A stretch of 10,003 nucleotides of DNA from CAVPEW01 sp050247895 (GTDB taxonomy: Bacteria; Actinomycetota; Acidimicrobiia; Acidimicrobiales; VFJN01): the NCBI GenBank assembly GCA_050247895.1, contig JBFWTJ010000136.1, positions 1 through 10,003 of the forward strand. Direction: 5' to 3'. Made by a program: the position numbers and the translations under genes. Position 1 is the stretch's first letter. Each line of letters starts with the position of its first letter. Of the stretch, positions 1 to 7,923 are shown one piece after another. Below the pieces are notes generated by a model that was not told where the DNA came from, did not search any database, and saw only the letters and a list, made by a program, of their open reading frames with translations.

Positions 1-285
1 CTGGTGGACAACAGCTCGCAGGGCGGCGGCTCCAAGGACACCTGGATCAACGACCCCGACGAGAGAACGGACCTGACGTGCCCGCCGACGAAACCACCCC
101 CGACCACCCCGCCATCGACCTGGAGGATGCGGCCGCCATGGAGACCTCGCCGACCATGCTGCTCTCACGGGTGGCCCAGAACCTGTACTGGGCCGGCCGG
201 TACCTGGAGCGGGCCGAGGCCACCTCCCGCCTGGTCCGCACGCACACCGAGCTGTTCGTCGACCTGCCCCGCTCGGCCGGGGTGA
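1..285 (+). CDS. C-terminal end of a circularly permuted ATP-grasp protein (DUF404/DUF407, COG2308), 5'-partial
   Basis: Only the tail of this gene is present; its start lies upstream of the window. Frame 1 opens with LVDNSSQGGGSKDTWI, the motif that closes the ATP-grasp core of the COG2308 family (mycobacterial Rv2411c type). These proteins are predicted carboxylate-amine ligases of unknown substrate, normally followed by an alpha-E gene, as here. In the sequence as given the frame does not stop until TGA at 283-285. It passes through a proline/threonine-rich stretch and then reads the next gene's N-terminus out of frame. An overlap of about 150 bases is unlikely, so the true end may be nearer 60-80. 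A single-base shift between about 60 and 73 would end the protein at the TGA at 74-76. Family identity is fairly sure; the exact 3' end is not. Confidence 0.62.
   Translation: MVDNSSQGGGSKDTWINDPDERTDLTCPPTKPPPTTPPSTWRMRPPWRPRRPCCSHGWPRTCTGPAGTWSGPRPPPAWSARTPSCSSTCPARPG
122..126 (+). promoter_or_regulatory. Candidate ribosome binding site for the alpha-E gene
   Basis: GGAGG lies 11 bases before the ATG at 138. It is the best Shine-Dalgarno match near the possible starts (GTG 78, ATG 138, ATG 156) and is the reason ATG 138 was preferred. A weaker GGAGA at 140-144 could serve ATG 156, where the conserved domain begins with MLLSR. Confidence 0.4.
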
Positions 286-1103
286 CCTGGGCGCCGCTGC
301 TCGCGGTGACGGGCTCGGGCGAGTCCTACCGCCACGGCCGCGAGGCCATGGTGGAGGAGGACGTCGTGTCCTTCCTGCTCGCCGATCCCCGCCACCAGGG
401 TTCGGTGGTGTCCTCGCTGGGCCAGGCCCGGGAGAACTTCCGGGTCACCCGGGGCCTCATCCCGCGCCGGTCGTGGGAGAGCGTGAACGACGTGCACCGC
501 TGGGCCCGGTCCACGGCCGCGACGGCGTCGGCCCGGGCCACCCGGGTGCGCTGGACCGAGGAGGTCATCCACCGCTGCCACACCCTGCTGGGGTCGGTCG
601 TGGCCATGATGAGCCGCGACCACGCCTACGCCTTCCTCGAGGTCGGCCGGCTGGTCGAGCGGGCCGACATGACCACCCGGGTCCTCGACGTCCAGGCCGG
701 CATCCTCATGGGCCCGGGCAGCGGCGCGCTGGGCCACTACGTCGACCAGACCTGGATGTCGATGCTCCGGTCGCTGGGCGGCGAGCAGATGTACCGGCGG
801 CGCATGGGCGGCGAGGTCTCGCCGACCAACGCGGTCCGCTTCCTGCTGCGCGACGCCAGCTTCCCCCGCTCCGTGGAGCACTGCCTCATCGAGATCTCCC
901 GCTGGCTCCTCGAGCTGCCCGACCAGGCCGAGCCCATGGCCGGCTCGGCCGCGGTCCAGCGCCTCCTCGACGGCGCGCCGGTCGAGGACTGCGAGGTGGA
1001 CGGCCTGCACGCCTTCGTCGACGCGGTGCAGCTCGGCCTGGGCGACCTCCACGACCGCATCGAGGCGACCTACTTCCCGAGCCAGGACCTCGCCAACGCC
1101 TGA
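138..1103 (+). CDS. Alpha-E domain protein (DUF403, COG2307)
   Basis: Stand-alone alpha-E protein of 321 residues, close to the usual family length of about 310-320. Alpha-E proteins are all-helical partners of circularly permuted ATP-grasp ligases; their biochemical role is unknown. The N-terminal family signature is NLYWAGRYLERAE (residues 15-27). A second related signature, FLEVGRLVERAD (166-177), gives the internal two-part look typical of the family. Arginine- and glutamate-rich helices continue to the C-terminus, which ends ATYFPSQDLANA. There is no signal peptide or membrane segment, so it should be cytoplasmic. It follows the partial ATP-grasp gene directly, matching the mycobacterial Rv2411c-Rv2410c order, and sits 36 bases before the DUF2126 gene. 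The start is uncertain: GTG 78 would add 20 residues, and ATG 156 would remove six and begin exactly at the conserved domain. Confidence 0.88.
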   Translation: METSPTMLLSRVAQNLYWAGRYLERAEATSRLVRTHTELFVDLPRSAGVTWAPLLAVTGSGESYRHGREAMVEEDVVSFLLADPRHQGSVVSSLGQARENFRVTRGLIPRRSWESVNDVHRWARSTAATASARATRVRWTEEVIHRCHTLLGSVVAMMSRDHAYAFLEVGRLVERADMTTRVLDVQAGILMGPGSGALGHYVDQTWMSMLRSLGGEQMYRRRMGGEVSPTNAVRFLLRDASFPRSVEHCLIEISRWLLELPDQAEPMAGSAAVQRLLDGAPVEDCEVDGLHAFVDAVQLGLGDLHDRIEATYFPSQDLANA

Positions 1104-1124
1104 CGGGACGCCCCCCGACACTGG

Positions 1125-1130
1125 CACGAT
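1125..1130 (+). promoter_or_regulatory. Promoter -10-like element for a possibly leaderless transcript
   Basis: CACGAT lies nine bases before the GTG at 1140, in the 36-base gap after the alpha-E stop. No Shine-Dalgarno sequence precedes that GTG. A near-identical CACTAT sits exactly nine bases before the start of the gene at 8799. This distance suits a -10 box giving a transcript that begins at or close to the start codon, common in actinobacteria. The first base departs from the usual TAnnnT, and no good -35 is visible (TGACGG at 1101-1106 is a weak, widely spaced candidate). Confidence 0.35.
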
Positions 1131-1139
1131 GGCCGCCCC

Positions 1140-4100
1140 GTGAGCATCCACGTCGCGCTCGAGCACCGGACCCGGTACGCCTTCGACCGGCCCGTGATGC
1201 TCGGGCCCCACGTCGTGCGGCTGAAGCCGGCGCCCCACAGCCGCACGCCCGTGCTGTCCTACTCGCTGCGGGTCGAGCCCGAGCAGCACTTCGTCAACTG
1301 GCAGCAGGACCCGTTCGGCAACTTCCTGGCCCGCCTGGTGTTCCCCGAGCCGACCACGTCGCTGTCGCTGACGGTGGACCTCGTGGCCGACATGACGGTG
1401 GTCAACCCGTTCGACTTCTTCGTCGAGCCCGACGCCGAGCGGTTCCCCTTCGACTACGGGCCCGACGACCGCCGCGACCTCGCGCCCTACCTGGCCGCCG
1501 AGCCGGCCGGGCCGCGCCTGGCCGACTGGCTGGCGGGCGTGGCCCGACCCGAGGCGGGGGAGCGGACCGTCGACTTCCTCGTCGGCCTCAACCGGCGGCT
1601 CCAGGCCGACATCTCGTACACGACGAGGATGGAGCCCGGCGTCCAGGCGCCCGAGGAGACCCTCGCGCTGGCCCGGGGATCGTGCCGGGACAGCGGCTGG
1701 CTGCTGGTCCAGGTCCTGCGCCACCTGGGTCTGGCCGCCCGGTTCGTGTCCGGGTACCTGGTCCAGCTCGCCCCCGACGCCCGGCCCCTCGACGGCCCTC
1801 CGGGGCCCGAGCGCGACTTCACCGACCTGCACGCCTGGTGCGAGGCCTACGTCCCCGGCGCGGGTTGGATCGGCCTCGACCCCACCTCGGGCCTGCTGGC
1901 CGGCGAGGGCCACATCCCCCTGGCCTGCGCGGCCCAGCCGGCGTCCGCCGCGCCGGTGACGGGGGCGGTCGACCCGTGCGAGGTCACGCTCACCTTCGCC
2001 AACGACCTCCGCCGCCTCCACGAGGACCCCCGGGTCACCCGGCCGTACACCGACGAGCAGTGGTCCCGCGTGGACGCGCTGGGCCGTGCGGTCGACCAGC
2101 GCCTGGCCGAGGGCGACGTGCGGCTGACCCAGGGCGGCGAGCCCACGTTCGTGTCGGTGGACGAGATGGACGCGCCGGAGTGGCGCACCGCGGCCGACGG
2201 GGGCACCAAGCGGGCCCGGGCCTGGGAGCTGGCCGGGCGCCTCGCCGAGCGCTTCGCCACCGGGCCGCTCCTGCACGCCGGCCAGGGCAAGTGGTACCCG
2301 GGCGAGCCGTTGCCCCGCTGGCAGTTCGGGGTGCACTGGCGCACCGACGGCGTGCCGCTGTGGACCCACCGCGAGCTGCTCGCCGACCCGACCGAGCCCG
2401 GCCGTGCCGGCCCGGCCGAGGCCGAGGCCCTGGCCCGAGACCTGGCCGCCCGCCTGGGCGCGCCGGCCGACGTCGTGCTGGCCGCCCACGAGGACCCCCT
2501 GGCCGCCCTGCTGGCCGAGGCCCGCCGCCCGGCCGGCCCGCGGCCCGAGGGCCACGAAGCGCTCCGGAGCGCGGCCGACGTCGCCGGGCTGGACCCGGGC
2601 CCGCCGGTCGGCTGGGTCGTGCCCCTGCACCGCCGGCGGGAGGGCGGCGGCCGCTGGGCGACGGCGCGGTGGCGGCTCCGGCGGGGCCGCCTCCACCTGA
2701 TCCCGGGCGACTCGCCCCTCGGCCTGCGCCTGCCACTGGACTCCATCGCCTGGAGCCCGCCCGAGCCGGTCCCCGAGCGCTCGCCCTTCGAGCCCACCGG
2801 CGCGCTCCCCGCACCCGGCCCCGCGGGCGCGCCCTCGGCCGCCGAGGGCGTCCACGGACCGGCCGGCACCGGAGCCGCCCCGGTGCCGGCCGCCCTGGTG
2901 GTCGACGTCGAGGGCGCGCCCCCCACGGCGCTGGCCGTGGAGCGGCGCGACGGGCGCCTCCACGTGTTCCTGCCCCCGCTGACCCACTTCGAGGACGCCG
3001 TGGAGCTGCTCGCGGTGGTCGAGGCCGCCGTCGTGGCCGCCGGCTGGCCGGTGGTCGTCGAGGGCTACCCGCCCCCGGGCGACCCCCGGCACCGCAGCCT
3101 GGTCGTGGCCCCCGACCCCGGGGTGATCGAGGTGAACGTCCACCCGGCCCGCTCGTGGCCCGAGCTCGTCGAGACCACCGAGGTCCTCTACGAGACCGCG
3201 GCGCGGTGCCGGCTGGGCACCGAGAAGTTCGACCTCGACGGGACGCACTCGGGCTCGGGCGGGGGCAACCACCTCACCCTCGGCGGCGCCACGCCGGCCG
3301 ACAGCCCGCTGCTGCGACGGCCCGACCTGCTGCGCAGCCTGGTCACCTACTGGCAGCACCACCCGTCCCTGTCGTACCTGTTCTCCGGTCGCTTCGTGGG
3401 CCCGACCAGCCAGGCGCCCCGGGTGGACGAGGCTCGCCACGACTCGCTCGACGAGCTCGAGATCGCCTTCGCCGAGCTCGAGCGGCTCGGCAGGTCCACC
3501 TCGCCCTGGCACGTCGACCGCCTGTTCCGCCACCTCCTCGTCGACCTGACCGGCAACACCCACCGGGCCGAGCTGTGCATCGACAAGCTCTTCTCGCCGG
3601 CCTCGGAGCGCGGCCGGCTCGGGCTCGTCGAGCTGCGCGGCTTCGAGATGCCGCCGCACCCCCGGATGGCCCTGGTCCAGGCCCTGCTCGTGCGGGCGCT
3701 GGTGGCCCGGCTGTGGGAGCGGCCCTACGCCGCGCCCCTCGTGCGGTGGGGGACCGAGCTGCACGACCGGTTCCTGCTCCCCTGGGGGGTGGCCGAGGAC
3801 GTCGGGGCGGTCGTGGACGACCTGGTCGCCCACGGGATGCCCTTCGAGCGGTCCTGGCTCGACCCGTTCCTGGAGTTCCGCTTCCCCCGCCTGGGCACCA
3901 CGACGGTGGCCGGCGTGCACCTGGAGCTGCGGGCCGCCATCGAGCCCTGGTCGACCCTGGGGGAGGAGGTGGCCGCGGCGGCCACGGCCCGGTACGTCGA
4001 CTCGTCGGTCGAGCGCCTCCAGGTCGAGGTGCGCGGGCTCAACCCGGCCCGCCGTGCCGTGACCTGCAACGGTCGCCACGTCCCGCTCCAGCCGACCGGC

Positions 4101-4451
4101 GTGGCCGGGACCTGGGTCGGGGGCGTCCGCTACCGGGCGTGGCAGCCCCCGTCGGCCCTGCACCCGACCATCGGGGTGCACTCGCCGCTGGTCTTCGACG
4201 TCGTGGACCTGCACGACGGCCGTTCGCTGGGCGGGTGCACCTACCACGTCGTGCACCCCGGTGGCCGGGCCTTCGAGACGTTCCCGGTCAACGCCAGCGA
4301 GGCCGAGTCGCGCCGCACGGCCCGCTTCGCCGCCGCCGGCCACACCCCGGGGCCGCTGGACGTGGCCGCCCTGGCGGCCGAACGGGCGGCGTCGGGCCGG
4401 CTGCGTACGCTCGACCTGCGCCGACCCCCGCCGCGCCCCTCCCGCACATGA
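1140..4451 (+). CDS. Transglutaminase-like domain fused to DUF2126 (COG4196)
   Basis: A 1,103-residue two-part protein, about full length for the COG4196 family. Residues 1 to about 85 form the bacterial transglutaminase N-terminal region. A transglutaminase-like cysteine peptidase core follows, with the apparent triad Cys182 (in ARGSCRDSGW), His231 (DLHAWCEAY) and Asp247 (IGLDPTSG). DUF2126 begins near residue 325 with RLTQGGEPTFVSVD, then GQGKWYPGEPLPRW (381-394). A Pro/Ala-rich linker spans about 541-585. The C-terminal half carries HSGSGGGNHLTLGG (703-716), CIDKLFSP (from Cys813) and ELRGFEMPPHPRM (831-843). The glycine/histidine loop recalls glutamine-synthetase-like ligases, and the family has been predicted to be an amidoligase; no reaction is proved. 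It has no signal peptide. The GTG start gives the conserved N-terminus MSIHVALEHRTRYAFDRP. Its stop overlaps the next start as ATGA, indicating coupled translation. Confidence 0.93.
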   Translation: MSIHVALEHRTRYAFDRPVMLGPHVVRLKPAPHSRTPVLSYSLRVEPEQHFVNWQQDPFGNFLARLVFPEPTTSLSLTVDLVADMTVVNPFDFFVEPDAERFPFDYGPDDRRDLAPYLAAEPAGPRLADWLAGVARPEAGERTVDFLVGLNRRLQADISYTTRMEPGVQAPEETLALARGSCRDSGWLLVQVLRHLGLAARFVSGYLVQLAPDARPLDGPPGPERDFTDLHAWCEAYVPGAGWIGLDPTSGLLAGEGHIPLACAAQPASAAPVTGAVDPCEVTLTFANDLRRLHEDPRVTRPYTDEQWSRVDALGRAVDQRLAEGDVRLTQGGEPTFVSVDEMDAPEWRTAADGGTKRARAWELAGRLAERFATGPLLHAGQGKWYPGEPLPRWQFGVHWRTDGVPLWTHRELLADPTEPGRAGPAEAEALARDLAARLGAPADVVLAAHEDPLAALLAEARRPAGPRPEGHEALRSAADVAGLDPGPPVGWVVPLHRRREGGGRWATARWRLRRGRLHLIPGDSPLGLRLPLDSIAWSPPEPVPERSPFEPTGALPAPGPAGAPSAAEGVHGPAGTGAAPVPAALVVDVEGAPPTALAVERRDGRLHVFLPPLTHFEDAVELLAVVEAAVVAAGWPVVVEGYPPPGDPRHRSLVVAPDPGVIEVNVHPARSWPELVETTEVLYETAARCRLGTEKFDLDGTHSGSGGGNHLTLGGATPADSPLLRRPDLLRSLVTYWQHHPSLSYLFSGRFVGPTSQAPRVDEARHDSLDELEIAFAELERLGRSTSPWHVDRLFRHLLVDLTGNTHRAELCIDKLFSPASERGRLGLVELRGFEMPPHPRMALVQALLVRALVARLWERPYAAPLVRWGTELHDRFLLPWGVAEDVGAVVDDLVAHGMPFERSWLDPFLEFRFPRLGTTTVAGVHLELRAAIEPWSTLGEEVAAAATARYVDSSVERLQVEVRGLNPARRAVTCNGRHVPLQPTGVAGTWVGGVRYRAWQPPSALHPTIGVHSPLVFDVVDLHDGRSLGGCTYHVVHPGGRAFETFPVNASEAESRRTARFAAAGHTPGPLDVAALAAERAASGRLRTLDLRRPPPRPSRT

Positions 4452-7012
4452 CCACCCACACGACCGACCTCATCGAGCGGTACCGCCCGCCCGCCGACCA
4501 GTACGACGAGCTCCTCGGCGACGACGGGGTCCGCAGCCACTGGTCCGACGTGGCCCGCACGCTCGGCGAGCTCGACGCCCTCGAGCTCGGCCGGCGCCTC
4601 GACCGGTCCCAGCGCCTCCTGGTCGACGACGGCGTCACCTACAACGTGGCCGGCGACGGCCCGGCCGCGTCGCGGCCCTGGACGCTCGACCCGGTGCCGG
4701 TGGTCATCGCGGCCGACGAGTGGGCCCGCATCGAGTCCGGGCTGGTCCAGCGGGCCGAGCTGCTCGACCTGGTCCTGACCGACCTGTACGGCCGACGCGA
4801 GCTCCTGTCGTCGGGCGTGCTGCCCCCCGAGGTGGTCTTCGGCCACCCCGGGTTCCTCCGCGCCTGCGACCAGATCCGCCTACCCTTCCGCCACCAGCTC
4901 GTCCACGGCGCGTTCGACCTGGGCCGGGACGTCGACGGGAGCTGGGTCGTGGTCGCCGACCGGACCCAGGCGCCGTCGGGCGCGGCCTACGCGCTGGAGA
5001 ACCGGGTCGTGGTCTCGCGGGTCTTCCCGGACCTGTACCGCGACGCCGACGTGGTCCGCCTGGCCCCGTTCTTCCGGGAGCTGCGGGCCACGCTCAAGCA
5101 GCTGGCCCCCGAGGCCGAGGGCTCGCCCAACATCGTGGTCCTCACGCCCGGGCCCTGGAGCGAGACGTCGTTCGAGCACAGCTTCCTGGCCCGCTACCTC
5201 GGCTACCCGCTCGTGCAGGGCTCGGACCTCCGCGTGCGCGACGGCCGGGTGTGGATGCGGACCCTGGGCCGCCTGGAGCCGGTCCACGTGATCCTGCGCC
5301 GGGTCGACGCGGCCTGGTGCGACCCGCTCGAGCTGCGGCCCGACTCGCACCTCGGGGTGCCCGGGCTGATCGAGGCCTGCCGGGTCGGCAACGTCTCGGT
5401 GGTCAACACGCTGGGCAGCGGGGTGCTGGAGAACCCGGCCCTGATGTCCTTCCTGCCCCGGCTGGCCGAGGTGCTGCTCGACCAGGACCTCCTCCTGGGC
5501 TCGGTCGACACCTACTGGTGCGGCGACGCGTCCGAGCGGTCGTTCGTGCTCGAGCACCTCCACGAGATGGTGGTCAAGCCCAACGACCCGGAGCTGGGCA
5601 CCACGGTGCTGGGCTGGCGTCTCTCGGCCGCCGAGCGCGACGACCTGCGGGCCCGCATCGAGGCGCGCCCCCACGCCTGGGTCGGCCAGGACCCGATCCC
5701 GCTCAGCTCGACGCCCACCCTGGTCGACGGCGGGCTCCAGCCCCGCAGCAACGTGCTGCGCACCTTCGCGGTGGCCACCGAGGCCGGCTACGTGCTCATG
5801 CCCGGCGGCCTGACCCGGGTCGCGCCCGACGTCGACGAGCACCTCATCACCAACCAGCGGGGCGCCTGGACCAAGGACACCTGGATCCTGAGCCGCGAGC
5901 CCGAGCGGCTCACCGGCTTCTGGCTCCAGCCGCCCGAGCGGATCGAGCGGGTCCAGCCGACGCTGGCCATGTCGTCACGGGCGGCGGAGAACCTGTTCTG
6001 GCTGAGCCGCTACGCCGAGCGGGCCGAGGACCTCGTGCGCCAGCTCAGGGTGGCGTCGGACCGCCTGACCGAGTTCGCGCCGGGGACCAACCCGGCCGGC
6101 AACGCCGCGGTGCGGGTGCTGCTGGAGGCGCTGACGACCACGTCGGGCACGTACCCGGGCTTCGTCGGCGAGGGGGCCGGCGACCTGGTGGCCCGCCCGG
6201 CGGCCGAGCTGGTCGCCCTGCTGGTCGACGCCCGCCGGCCGGGCACGGTGGCCCACTCGGTCCGGCGGGTGCTCGACGCGGCCGGGGAGGTCCGCGACCA
6301 GCTCTCCAACGACACGTTCCTGGTCATCGGCCACCTGGGCCGTGACCTGGCCGAGGTCGACGTGACCCTGCCCCTGGCGCCGCTCTCGGGCCCGCTGGGG
6401 CGCGTCCTGCAGGCCATGCTGGCCCTGTCGGGGCTGTCGTCCGAGTCGATGGTGCGCGACGACGGCTGGCAGTTCATGGAGGCCGGTCGGCGCATCGAGC
6501 GGGCGCTCCAGCTGTGCCGGCTGCTCGAGGCCACCGTGGTGGTCCGGCGCGACGACGTCACCGACTCGCTGGTGCTGGAGTCGGCCCTGACCTCGGCCGA
6601 GAGCATCATCACCTACCGGCGCCGCTACCGGTCGGTGGCCCAGGTCGAGACGCTGCTCGACCTGCTCCTGCTCGACGGGGGCAACCCCCGGTCCCTCGCG
6701 TTCCAGCTCGACCGGCTCCTCGCCGCGGTGCGGGGCATGCCCGCGCCCGACGGCGGCGATCCGGCCACGCTCGAGGCGCTGCTCGTGGAGCTGGCCACCG
6801 CGGTGCACCTGGCCGACACCAACGAGATGGCCGTCGTGGACCCCGACGGGCGCCGGGGGCAGCTCAGCGCCCACCTGGCCAACTTCGTGGGCCTGCTCAG
6901 CGAGGTCGCGGCCGAGATCGACCGGCTCCACTTCGCCCACCAGCTCCCGCAGCGGGCCGTGGTCGACCCCCGCCACCCCTCCACCCGGGCCTTCCTGGGG
7001 GCGACGGCCTGA
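4448..7012 (+). CDS. Fused circularly permuted ATP-grasp and alpha-E protein (COG2308-COG2307)
   Basis: An 854-residue fusion. The ATP-grasp part covers about residues 15-485, with conserved stretches DDGVTYN (60-66), LVLTDLYGRR (108-117), GFLRACDQIR (135-144), YALENRVVVSRVFP (181-194), HSFLARYLGYPLVQGSDL (244-261) and VVNTLGSGVLENPALM (318-333). It ends with NQRGAWTKDTWIL (469-481), corresponding to NSSQGGGSKDTW of the partial homologue at position 1. The alpha-E part begins near residue 504, with NLFWLSRYAERAE (515-527) and QFMEAGRRIERALQL (675-689). The predicted role is ATP-dependent carboxylate-amine ligation with an unknown substrate. Such fusions commonly sit beside DUF2126 and transglutaminase genes, as here. 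The ATG overlaps the upstream stop (ATGA), no ribosome site is evident, and the stop overlaps the next start (TGATG). The frame is open far upstream of 4448, but that part is out of frame with DUF2126 and is not coding. Confidence 0.93.
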   Translation: MTTHTTDLIERYRPPADQYDELLGDDGVRSHWSDVARTLGELDALELGRRLDRSQRLLVDDGVTYNVAGDGPAASRPWTLDPVPVVIAADEWARIESGLVQRAELLDLVLTDLYGRRELLSSGVLPPEVVFGHPGFLRACDQIRLPFRHQLVHGAFDLGRDVDGSWVVVADRTQAPSGAAYALENRVVVSRVFPDLYRDADVVRLAPFFRELRATLKQLAPEAEGSPNIVVLTPGPWSETSFEHSFLARYLGYPLVQGSDLRVRDGRVWMRTLGRLEPVHVILRRVDAAWCDPLELRPDSHLGVPGLIEACRVGNVSVVNTLGSGVLENPALMSFLPRLAEVLLDQDLLLGSVDTYWCGDASERSFVLEHLHEMVVKPNDPELGTTVLGWRLSAAERDDLRARIEARPHAWVGQDPIPLSSTPTLVDGGLQPRSNVLRTFAVATEAGYVLMPGGLTRVAPDVDEHLITNQRGAWTKDTWILSREPERLTGFWLQPPERIERVQPTLAMSSRAAENLFWLSRYAERAEDLVRQLRVASDRLTEFAPGTNPAGNAAVRVLLEALTTTSGTYPGFVGEGAGDLVARPAAELVALLVDARRPGTVAHSVRRVLDAAGEVRDQLSNDTFLVIGHLGRDLAEVDVTLPLAPLSGPLGRVLQAMLALSGLSSESMVRDDGWQFMEAGRRIERALQLCRLLEATVVVRRDDVTDSLVLESALTSAESIITYRRRYRSVAQVETLLDLLLLDGGNPRSLAFQLDRLLAAVRGMPAPDGGDPATLEALLVELATAVHLADTNEMAVVDPDGRRGQLSAHLANFVGLLSEVAAEIDRLHFAHQLPQRAVVDPRHPSTRAFLGATA

Positions 7013-7923
7013 TGGCGTTCCGGGTCGTGCACCGCACGCGCTACGACTACGACAGGGAGGTGTCGGCCAGCTACGGCGAGGCCCACCTGCACCCGAGGGA
7101 GTCGCCGGCCCAGCGCACGTACATGTCGACGCTGGCCGTCGAGCCGGTGCCCGAGCACTACCGGGAGCGCCGCGACTTCTTCGGGAACCGGGCGGCCCAC
7201 TTCACGGTCCTGGACCCCCACACGACCCTGACGGTCACCGCCACCAGCCTGGTCGACGTGCGGCCCCGGCCCGAGCTGGTGCCCGCCGCCGGCCCGCTCG
7301 CCTGGGAGGCGGCCCGGGACCTCCTGCGCACCGAGGGCACGCCCGAGGTGGTCGACGCCCGCCAGTTCGTGCTGGAGTCCGAGGTCGTGCCGGCCTCCGA
7401 GCTGGCCGTCGAGTACGTGGCCCGGTCGTTCCCGGCCGGCCGGCCGCTGGTCGAGGCGCTGGCCGACCTGGCCGGACGGCTCCACGCCGACTTCGAGTTC
7501 GCGCCGGGGGCGACGACCGTGTCGACGCCGGTCGACGAGGTCCTGGCCCGCCGGGTCGGCGTGTGCCAGGACTTCGCCCACGTGACCATCGCCGGGCTGC
7601 GGGGCCTGGGCCTGGCCACCCGCTACGTCAGCGGCTACATCGAGACCACGCCACCGCCCGGTCGACCCCGACTGGCCGGGGCCGACGTCTCGCACGCCTG
7701 GGTGTCGGTCCACGTGCCGGGCATCGGGTGGATCGACCTCGACCCGACCAACGACCAGTTCGTCGACGACCGCTACGTGACGGTGGCCTGGGGGCGGGAC
7801 TACGCCGACGTGCCCCCGCTCAAGGGCGTGATCTTCACCGAGAGCGAACGCCAGACCCTCACGGTCACCGTGGACATGGTCGAGGTGGACGACGACCCGC
7901 TGCTGGCCGATCGCGCCTCGTGA
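7012..7923 (+). CDS. Transglutaminase-like cysteine peptidase family protein (COG1305)
   Basis: A 303-residue protein. Residues 1 to about 85 form the bacterial transglutaminase N-terminal beta domain (FRVVHRTRYDYDREV). The transglutaminase core follows, with the complete apparent triad Cys185 (RRVGVCQDFAH), His228 (DVSHAWVSV) and Asp244 (IDLDPTND). Bacterial members are more often predicted to act as proteases or amide-processing enzymes than as cross-linkers; the substrate here is unknown. No signal peptide is visible, so it probably acts in the cytoplasm beside the ATP-grasp protein. It is a smaller paralogue of the N-terminal part of the gene at 1140, so the operon has two catalytically complete copies. 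The ATG overlaps the preceding stop (TGATG), with a G-rich stretch at about 6995-7001 as a weak ribosome site. Its TGA overlaps the next gene's GTG. Rv2409c is the mycobacterial counterpart type. Confidence 0.94.
   Translation: MAFRVVHRTRYDYDREVSASYGEAHLHPRESPAQRTYMSTLAVEPVPEHYRERRDFFGNRAAHFTVLDPHTTLTVTATSLVDVRPRPELVPAAGPLAWEAARDLLRTEGTPEVVDARQFVLESEVVPASELAVEYVARSFPAGRPLVEALADLAGRLHADFEFAPGATTVSTPVDEVLARRVGVCQDFAHVTIAGLRGLGLATRYVSGYIETTPPPGRPRLAGADVSHAWVSVHVPGIGWIDLDPTNDQFVDDRYVTVAWGRDYADVPPLKGVIFTESERQTLTVTVDMVEVDDDPLLADRAS

Noticed and set aside
78..137. GTG 78 as the start of the alpha-E protein
   Set aside because: Possible, but the extra 20 residues match nothing in the family and precede the conserved MLLSR start. 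GGAGG at 122-126 favours ATG 138. It stays an alternative if the upstream gene ends at 76.
165..4343. A 1,392-codon open frame on the - strand opposite the alpha-E and DUF2126 genes
   Set aside because: It is a codon-phase shadow of GC-rich coding sequence, rich in Gly, Arg, Ala, Pro and Val with no recognisable domain. The + strand carries clear conserved families over the same bases.
473..4447. A long upstream extension of the ATP-grasp/alpha-E frame
   Set aside because: The frame is open, but the translation is Arg/Pro/Gly-rich low-complexity text out of phase with two well-supported genes. Family similarity begins at the ATG at 4448.
7563..7919. An earlier in-frame start for the gamma-glutamyl hydrolase gene
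   Set aside because: The upstream part is an out-of-frame reading of the transglutaminase core. The conserved KPRLGITTS N-terminus begins at GTG 7920 in a GTGA overlap.
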